Below, in pieces: positions 58,024-64,000 of a DNA stretch of 64,000 nucleotides (positions within the stretch are counted from its first letter, which is position 1; every line of letters starts with the position of its first letter). A program made the translations under genes and the position numbers. The DNA is from Margaritispora aquatica (Eukaryota; Ascomycota; Leotiomycetes; Helotiales; Discinellaceae): contig VJWN01000005.1 in NCBI GenBank assembly GCA_007644065.1, positions 186,001 through 250,000 of the forward strand, written 5' to 3'. The notes under the pieces were generated by a model that did not search any database, had not been told where the DNA came from, and saw nothing but the letters and a program-made list of their open reading frames with translations.

Positions 58024-58692
58024 ATGCCACCCCTCACAGAAGCCGAAAAAGCCCGCATCGCCGGCCCCGCCAAATCCACACCCACCTTCTCCCCGGCCGC
58101 CGTAACGGTGCTCTTCGTGCTCGGCGGACCCGGCGCAGGAAAGGGCACGCAATGTGCCAACCTGGTGCGCGACTACAACTTCACGCATCTCTCCGCTGGT
58201 GACCTCCTGCGCGCCGAGCAGGACCGCGCCGGCTCCGAGTTTGGCGATCTGATCAAGTCCTACATCAAGGACGGCAAGATCGTGCCCATGGAGGTGACGG
58301 TGCAGCTGCTGGAGAACGCCATGCAGGAGGTCGTGGAGAAGAGCCCCAACCACACGGGCAAGTTCCTCATTGATGGCTTCCCAAGGAAGATGGACCAGGC
58401 GGTTAAGTTTGAGGAGAGCGTGTGCCCCAGCAAGTTTGTGCTGTTTTTCGACTGTCCCGAGGAGGAGATGCAGCGGAGACTGCTGAACCGGGGAAAGACG
58501 AGCGGAAGGTCCGATGATAATGCTGAGAGTATTAAGAAGCGGTTTAAGACATTCGTGGAGACCAGTATGCCTGTTGTGGATTACTTTGAGTCGCAAAATA
58601 GGGTCATCAAGGTCGTGGCTACGAAGACGCCGGATGAGGTTTACGCTGAGACGAAGGCCAAGCTGGAGGCTAGGTTAGGAAAGAAGTTCTAG
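58024..58692 (+). CDS. URA6: UMP/CMP kinase (uridylate kinase)
   Basis: A single exon encodes 222 residues, close to the usual size for the family. It phosphorylates UMP and CMP (and dUMP/dAMP weakly) with ATP in pyrimidine nucleotide synthesis; a cytosolic/nuclear site is known for yeast Ura6. Motifs seen: P-loop [14 protein letters not shown] (residues 31-44), NMP-binding [14 protein letters not shown], and [17 protein letters not shown]. The short LID ([12 protein letters not shown]) distinguishes UMP/CMP kinases from long-LID adenylate kinases, and [16 protein letters not shown] follows. The first 25 residues are a Pro/Ala-rich extension. No intron is needed. It is transcribed in the same direction as the small mitochondrial gene 274 bp upstream. 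Confidence 0.96.
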   Translation: MPPLTEAEKARIAGPAKSTPTFSPAAVTVLFVLGGPGAGKGTQCANLVRDYNFTHLSAGDLLRAEQDRAGSEFGDLIKSYIKDGKIVPMEVTVQLLENAMQEVVEKSPNHTGKFLIDGFPRKMDQAVKFEESVCPSKFVLFFDCPEEEMQRRLLNRGKTSGRSDDNAESIKKRFKTFVETSMPVVDYFESQNRVIKVVATKTPDEVYAETKAKLEARLGKKF

Positions 58693-59193
58693 GTTGATGA
58701 TTGAGATGGGTTCTTGAACATGATTTTAGAGTGTCTAGTCGAGGCTAGATGCTGGACCATATGAGGTCGTTTAAGGATCCTAGCAAGGGCCAGATGCGAA
58801 ATGGATGGGATAGAATTAGAGGATGTGGGTGTATAAGATATTGGAGAAGGCGATTCTTGTAACATCACCTAATTTCTCATACAACACACTGTAGCGATAG
58901 ACACGAGCATTTGCAATGCATTTTTCATTATCTATCATGTTCTGACCGAGCTGATATGATGATATCTCTCTATCCTTCGCTCTCGCTCATATCTGGTTCC
59001 ACAAGCCTGTGTTGTGTTGCGTAATAAAGCACCGCACCCTGCATCATGCCAGATGCTATGCCCCCGTTGTTACATCTAAAACGCCTATGCAGAAAAGGGA
59101 GACTTTTGGCGGTCCGTCATGAATACGTATGTGCGTGGGTCATAAGTTGCGAATCAATTCCTCCTCAAGAAGAAGGGAAGCGTGACTCGACTT
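58693..59193. other. convergent intergenic spacer
   Basis: This is the 3'-to-3' spacer between URA6 and the eIF3m gene. No gene is seen. Confidence 0.5.
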
Positions 59194-60579
59194 TCAATCC
59201 GTGCCCATCTCTACCATGCCGTCCTGTCGAGCATTGCCGCCAGTCCGTCGTCCACCACCCATACCCATTCCCTGAACCTTCCGCTCAAGCTCGTGCATCT
59301 CACGCTCCTTCTGGGCTTCGGCTGCCTGTCGCTCGCGGCTGATGACTTCCTTGACGGCGCGTAGGCTCTCCTTCCATTGATCCAGACGGGTAGCGACCTC
59401 ACGCCATTGCTTCTCGCCAAAGACACGGTAGGTGGTGCGGTGGACGAGGAAGACTTGCTTCTGTTGCGAAAGCTTGCCCTCAACTAATTTGGCGATGATA
59501 ACATCAATGACCCACATCTCGACGTCCTCCAAAGGAATCTGTAGGGCTTTGGCGATGCGCTTGTACTCGAGCTCGCGGCTGTTGGTGCTTGCGGCGACGC
59601 TGGCGAGGGTAAGCAGTCTCATTTTGCGGTGCAACTTGCTGGCGTCCAAATCTTGCTCCTCGATCCAGCCATCATGCTCGTCTCTGAAATCATTGTAGTC
59701 CTCGAGCTCCTTCTCCGAGAAGATCTCCAGCAGCTCCGAGTAGATGGCGTGCGAGTCGCTGAGGGCTTGGATGGTGGGGAGGCAGGTCAGGTCGCTGAAG
59801 TCGAAGTGGGTGGATGAGAGGAGGGCTGCCTTGAGGGCGCGGAGAGAGAGGTTCTGGGCTTCGGTCGAGGAGATCTCGGCGGCGTCCTTGGGGTCGAAGG
59901 TGCGGAGTCCCTTAAGCATGTATTGGTAGGCCTGCTCATCCTCTCCAGCATCCTCGGCGATGTCAGTGATTTGTGCGTACATCTTGCGTTGATCCTCCTC
60001 ATCCAGATCCCACTCGACAACCCATGTATCAAGCTTCTTCAGTTGTCCCTTCAACAGATCGAACAAACCATGGGTTTTGACCAGGCGCAAAACTGCTTGG
60101 AAGACATTGAAGCGGACTTCGTTCTCGGGTTGCAGAAGGTTGAAGACGGTGGTGAGGACGTTGAGTGCGAGACCTGGGCCGTTGATTGGGGAGGAAGTAA
60201 TGGGCTTCGAGAGATTGTCGCATATTCTTGGGAGGAAGATATTGACGCTTGGAGATTGAACGACGAGGTAGATGAGGAGATTGTAGGCAGCAGTGAATTC
60301 CTTCTCGGGAGTTGCGTTCAGAGCAAGGGAGTGGGTGACCAGCTTCTTGAGCGCATCATCCTTCTGGTTCTTCTCAAGGAGGGGTTCGATCTCGGCACCA
60401 ATATTTAAGTAACCAGCCAGTTCTTGAGCTAGTTCTGCGAAGTTGCCGTCGATGAAGACTTGCTGAGTAGCGGGCGCCATATCGTGAAGTCTCGCAGAAA
60501 CGCACACGAGCTTGAATTTGATGGGATCGTGGGGAGACTGCTTTCTGCGAGCTGCTGATCTGGTGGTATTGTCTGCCAT
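59194..60579 (-). CDS. eIF3m: eukaryotic translation initiation factor 3 subunit M
   Basis: One exon encodes 461 residues from the ATG at 60579 (AAAATGGCA, a strong context). eIF3m is a PCI-domain subunit of the eIF3 complex that recruits the 40S ribosome. Seen are the N-terminal helical repeats (FIDGNFAELAQELAGYL, then ICDNLSKPITSSPINGPGLA) and LLKGQLKKLDTWVVEWDLDE. The PCI segment follows (MRLLTLASVAASTNSRELEY, then LEDVEMWVIDVIIAKLVEGK). The C-terminus is a charged coil with a Gly/Arg tail. An alternative start at 60480 (MAPATQQVFIDG) matches the usual family N-terminus and would give 428 residues; the 33-residue extension has no known counterpart. The frame remains open further upstream to 60705. 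Confidence 0.93.
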   Translation of the reverse strand: MADNTTRSAARRKQSPHDPIKFKLVCVSARLHDMAPATQQVFIDGNFAELAQELAGYLNIGAEIEPLLEKNQKDDALKKLVTHSLALNATPEKEFTAAYNLLIYLVVQSPSVNIFLPRICDNLSKPITSSPINGPGLALNVLTTVFNLLQPENEVRFNVFQAVLRLVKTHGLFDLLKGQLKKLDTWVVEWDLDEEDQRKMYAQITDIAEDAGEDEQAYQYMLKGLRTFDPKDAAEISSTEAQNLSLRALKAALLSSTHFDFSDLTCLPTIQALSDSHAIYSELLEIFSEKELEDYNDFRDEHDGWIEEQDLDASKLHRKMRLLTLASVAASTNSRELEYKRIAKALQIPLEDVEMWVIDVIIAKLVEGKLSQQKQVFLVHRTTYRVFGEKQWREVATRLDQWKESLRAVKEVISRERQAAEAQKEREMHELERKVQGMGMGGGRRTGGNARQDGMVEMGTD

Positions 60580-62265
60580 TTTCGTGATGCGTGCTAGACT
60601 GTGCGTGAAGCGGCCGCTAGCGCGTGTTAGCTCTTCCGAAGATCTGCCGCGGATGAAGTGGTGGGGGGATACGCGAGAAACGGGGAGATGTGGTATTAAA
60701 ATCAAAACACAATTACTTACTTAAGATATTCTTGTGGTGTAATTCTTTGGAACAAAGTTGACGGAATGATTTCTATCTGTATTTCTCGATGGATGTGCCT
60801 TCCTCAATGAGGTTATCTCCTCTGGTGACGACAAGTCACAATCTTTAACTACCACTCGCTTATACAACTTTGTTGCTAGGTCGTTGGGTAGTTGATTGTT
60901 CTTGTGCAAGGTAGAAGTATACTAGAACGCTGTGGGAATGGCAAAGTTGTGCTCAGAAGCTCTTTAGAATGTACCGCTATTGCTCATCTCCATAGGATAA
61001 ATGCACAGGCTCATCCAGAACTTCCACAAAGAAGCAGAATCACTATCATCTCATTGTCGTCATTAAATTCACACTCATCCTCTCAGGAAGAGACAATAGA
61101 CTCTACAATTTAAGCTATAACCATTTGTAAACTTTTACTTTATGCACAAGTTCTTCCTACCTCTTGAACGTGCACTTCACGCGACTAAAGTGTTTTTTGA
61201 TGACATCACCCAAAGCGAAAATTAAGCACCCTGCACCATTCTTATTTTCTAGATTCCAAAACCAACTTTCCTAAGATGGGAATTTAGATGACAGCGGAAG
61301 AAGATATACTCTAGAGATGTGTCCAAATATTGTGGTTGCTCGAAAGCCGAGTAAATGTGCTTGGTACTCATGAACTTGCCCAAATACCACTCCCTCTTCT
61401 TCTGCCGCCATGAATTCAAGATCTTATATTAATTTCATTGTTTGAGAAACAAAGAGAGGTATATCACAGCCAATAAATCATAGTTAAAGTTGTCTCAACC
61501 CAAAATCCTTCACTAACCATAGGTTAGCTAGTCATTGAGTAGCCCAGTCTCACCGAAGTATTCAATTCCAGAAGGCTGCTACAATCTACAACAATATCCA
61601 CCCATAACTTCCGCGATCAACAGAAATACATAAGCAAGTCGAGTCTTCATACAAGACTTGTCTGACAAGCCTCGGCATCAGGGCCATGCTCTCCTTATCA
61701 AGCCAGCAGGAACCTCGAGCAGAAGCAAACAAGCGAGTTCGGATCTTAGGTCCAAATGCAATTGTGTGACATGTTAACCCCCGAAAAACTAAGATCCTGG
61801 ATGTACAGAGGATCGCGGAGAACCTTAGGAAGCACACTCAATGATGTCTGACGGGGGCTTGTCCAAAAAAAAAATATGTTGGGGATAGTGTGTAGTGCAT
61901 TTTGATCATCATCAACACCAAATTCTACATGGTAATCTTACTAATTAATGTGATAGATCCTGGCTGTGACATTTCTAATACAATATTATCATTACGTTTG
62001 CTAGTTGTATTAAACATCTTAGTGTATTTAAAACCATACATGTTTGTTTTGCGTATCCCTACTAGCCCTCAGTTCGGCGCATGTTCTAAAGATGAGGCTT
62101 ACTTGCTTCCACTGTGCCTGTGAAGATGTCTCCATACGGTGGGTATTCTACTCAGAATGGAAGAATCAGACTCAATTCAATGTAAGTGCTGATAACTTCC
62201 AATAATCGCATTTAAGTCTAACATCGCCAAATGCACCACTTTGCCGTCTAATGCACTTTACATAT
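60580..62265. other. intergenic region
   Basis: It holds the eIF3m promoter and the 3' UTR of Ecm29. Short minus-strand frames at 60721-60909 and 61586-61837 read somewhat protein-like but have no family resemblance. No RNA gene is seen. Confidence 0.45.
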
Positions 62266-64000
62266 CTACTCATAACTCTCCAGCGCTTTCATCCCCCTAT
62301 CAAGCACAGTCTGTACGCCAGGCGAGCGTTCATTCTTCCTCCCCTCCAAAAACAAGGCCATCATACTCGCCTTACACTCCCTCCTGCCTTCAGTAAACAA
62401 ACCAAACACACCGGTCGCGAGTGACTTCACGATCATCTCTGCAGCTTCCGCTCGCTTTAGCCTGAGCGTCTCGTTGCCCGCACCACTGGCCACTTCAAGC
62501 TGCTCGAAGAAGTTGGAAGCCAGTTTGTATTTTGAGGATCCTTGCGTGTGGGTCCGCTTACTGAGGCCTTCAAACAGGACTTTGGCGCGTTGGTAGAATG
62601 TGAGTTTTGTCGCGACACTTACTTTGGTCGAGGCGATGATTTTGGTCATAAGGTCGAAGACTTTGGGGAGATGAGTGAGGGGAGAGGGGTCAAGGAATTT
62701 GATGTTCACTGCTCTGAATATTGCTGAGACACCTGCTGTTACGGTTGTTGATTCTTGAGATTTCTCGGAACCTTTAGCGTCATCGGACGTGTCCATTTTA
62801 TCATCTCCCGAATAGTCTTCAAGGATTGGGGCCTGGTATCTGTTAGCTACTGATTTTTATTACCGAGCGAGGAACTTACCACAATGTTGTAGACGTCCTC
62901 AAACATATCAATGTCTGTCCGTGCTTCGCTGAACTCCCCAAGACTTGTAAATGCATGCGGACGATAAACATCGTTCTGTCGCTTAGCTTCACGAATAGCA
63001 ATTTTCTTCATCTGGGTAGCAATAGCAGGCTCTGCGTTCCATAATGACGATCCAGCTTTTGTAAACTTGACAAACGCGACCAGAACCTTTTCTTTGCCCT
63101 CGAATGTCTTCAAAGCCAGAGCCTTCTCTAAAGCTGGCCAGATCGCTGCTGCATTCGGGCGGCTTATCTCAGCACCCGACGATTCCACAACGTCAGCAAT
63201 GGTAAGGGCAGCCGTATGCTTTATAGTCCATTTTGGAGAATCTAGATACGATGTGGAAAGGGCGTTGATTTCTGGAGAGTAGAGAACTACAGCTCGCGAA
63301 CCACCAACGTTCTCGCTCCCTTCAAAATTTTAGCAAAGCATTATAGTGTCCAATCTGATATAGAAATGACTTACAGGTCTTCTCGAACTGCTCCTTGACG
63401 TGCGTGTCAAAGTCATGCTTTGCGAAAAACACGAAAGGCAAGAACTCAGCCGCCACTGAATTGAATCTATCTGTGGCAAATTTTGCAACTGCATATACAA
63501 GTTCTGCCGAAACTTGTCGCTTCGTCTCGTCTTCGGCTTTAAAGTACAAGCTCTGTGAGTACTGGGCCAGACGTAAGATTGCTTCGTCAGATGCTCCACG
63601 GGAAAGATAGCCAGCGGCTCTGGCGTACGAGACACTGACCGCGGCATTACGGTCCAGGACTGCCTTCTCCATAAGCTTTAGGAAGACATCGGCATATGGC
63701 TTGAACACAAAGGATCGCCTGGTGGCGAGGCTGACCAAGACGCCCGCAGCACCGATCTTCGAGGGAACTGCGATGTATGTCTTGATACCATTCTCCAGTC
63801 GAGGTACCAATTCCTTCATCGTGGGCTCATCAAGTAGATCCAGACAACGATCGATGCCCTCCATCAAAGGAGACTGTGCCACCGCCGAGGATCGATAGTT
63901 GTCTATTTTCTCCTTTGTGAGACCTTCCGCGTCACTTCCACCAGCTCTCAGGTACAGGTAGTCGATGCCTTCCATTTCTCCGACACTACTTAATAAATCA
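62266..64000 (-). CDS. ECM29: proteasome-associated protein Ecm29, C-terminal part (5' end outside window)
   Basis: Three exons are visible, complement(62266-62832, 62880-63319, 63375-64000), and the frame is open through the window edge, so about 543 C-terminal residues of a protein usually near 1,850 are seen. Introns are 47 and 55 bp with GTAAGT donors; the joints read EQFEKTWSENVGG and YNIVAPILEDYSG. The sequence is continuous HEAT-like helices: EGIDRCLDLLDEPTMKEL, then IAVPSKIGAAGVLVSLATRR, AKFATDRFNSVAAEFLPFVF and PKWTIKHTAALTIADVVES. An acidic loop (DYSGDDKMDTSDD) precedes the last repeats. Ecm29 tethers the 26S proteasome core and regulatory particles and acts in quality control. The assignment rests on HEAT pattern and characteristic segments, without a search. 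Confidence 0.88.

Overview
The window looks like a contig from a filamentous ascomycete (Pezizomycotina). Genes sit on both strands and are separated by 0.3-4 kb. Introns are mostly 41-110 bp with GTRNGT donors and CTAAC/TACTAAC branch sites. The protein set (Erv46, Vma21, Fun30, Ura6, eIF3m, Ecm29, a nucleoplasmin-like FKBP) is that of a fungal nuclear genome. A secreted pectin lyase and a small secreted Cys/Thr protein suggest a plant-associated or saprotrophic lifestyle. A leotiomycete such as a Helotiales member is my guess from sequence feel; it is not proven.

Layout. 1-409: 3' end of a small Cys-rich gene. 3.3-5.6 kb: Sel1-repeat protein (-). 9.7-10.5 kb: Pro/Gln-rich hypothetical (+). 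12.1-12.8 kb: CBS-domain protein (-). 13.9-15.3 kb: Erv46 cargo receptor (+). 15.6-17.5 kb: ATP-grasp enzyme (-). 18.7-22.4 kb: Fun30/SMARCAD1-type remodeller (-), divergent from Vma21 (+, 23.0-23.4 kb). 23.8-25.3 kb: DUF2406 protein (-). 29.0-30.4 kb: pectin lyase (+). 34.3-35.1 kb: secreted Thr-rich protein (+). 36.8-37.4 kb: SRPBCC/START-like protein (-). 41.7-42.5 kb: DJ-1/PfpI protein (+). 42.9-44.7 kb: nuclear FKBP (+). 45.8-48.2 kb: NDR-like AGC kinase (+). 50.2-54.7 kb: large SLIP-GC-like GTPase (+). 56.2-57.0 kb: GNAT acetyltransferase. 57.5 kb: small mitochondrial protein. 58.0 kb: UMP/CMP kinase. 59.2-60.6 kb: eIF3m (-). 62.3 kb to the right edge: C-terminal part of Ecm29 (-, truncated by the window).

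The accessory stretch at about 26-41 kb is different in character. It has low gene density and a 715-bp non-autonomous inverted-repeat element with a 3-bp target duplication. It also holds a BTB/POZ gene interrupted by one in-frame TAA and a clearly decayed, unrecognised gene at 31.2-32.9 kb. A further candidate decayed locus lies at 27 kb. Several of the stops are what a C-to-T change at CpA or CpG would produce, which hints at RIP-like mutation.

Most multi-exon models were built by hand from frame, splice signals and family resemblance. No search was run, so exon borders are predictions. The strongest open questions are the in-frame TAG followed by 163 more open codons at the end of the GTPase gene, the in-frame 48-nt intron next to the Fun30 helicase motif II, and the identity of the decayed gene at 31-33 kb.
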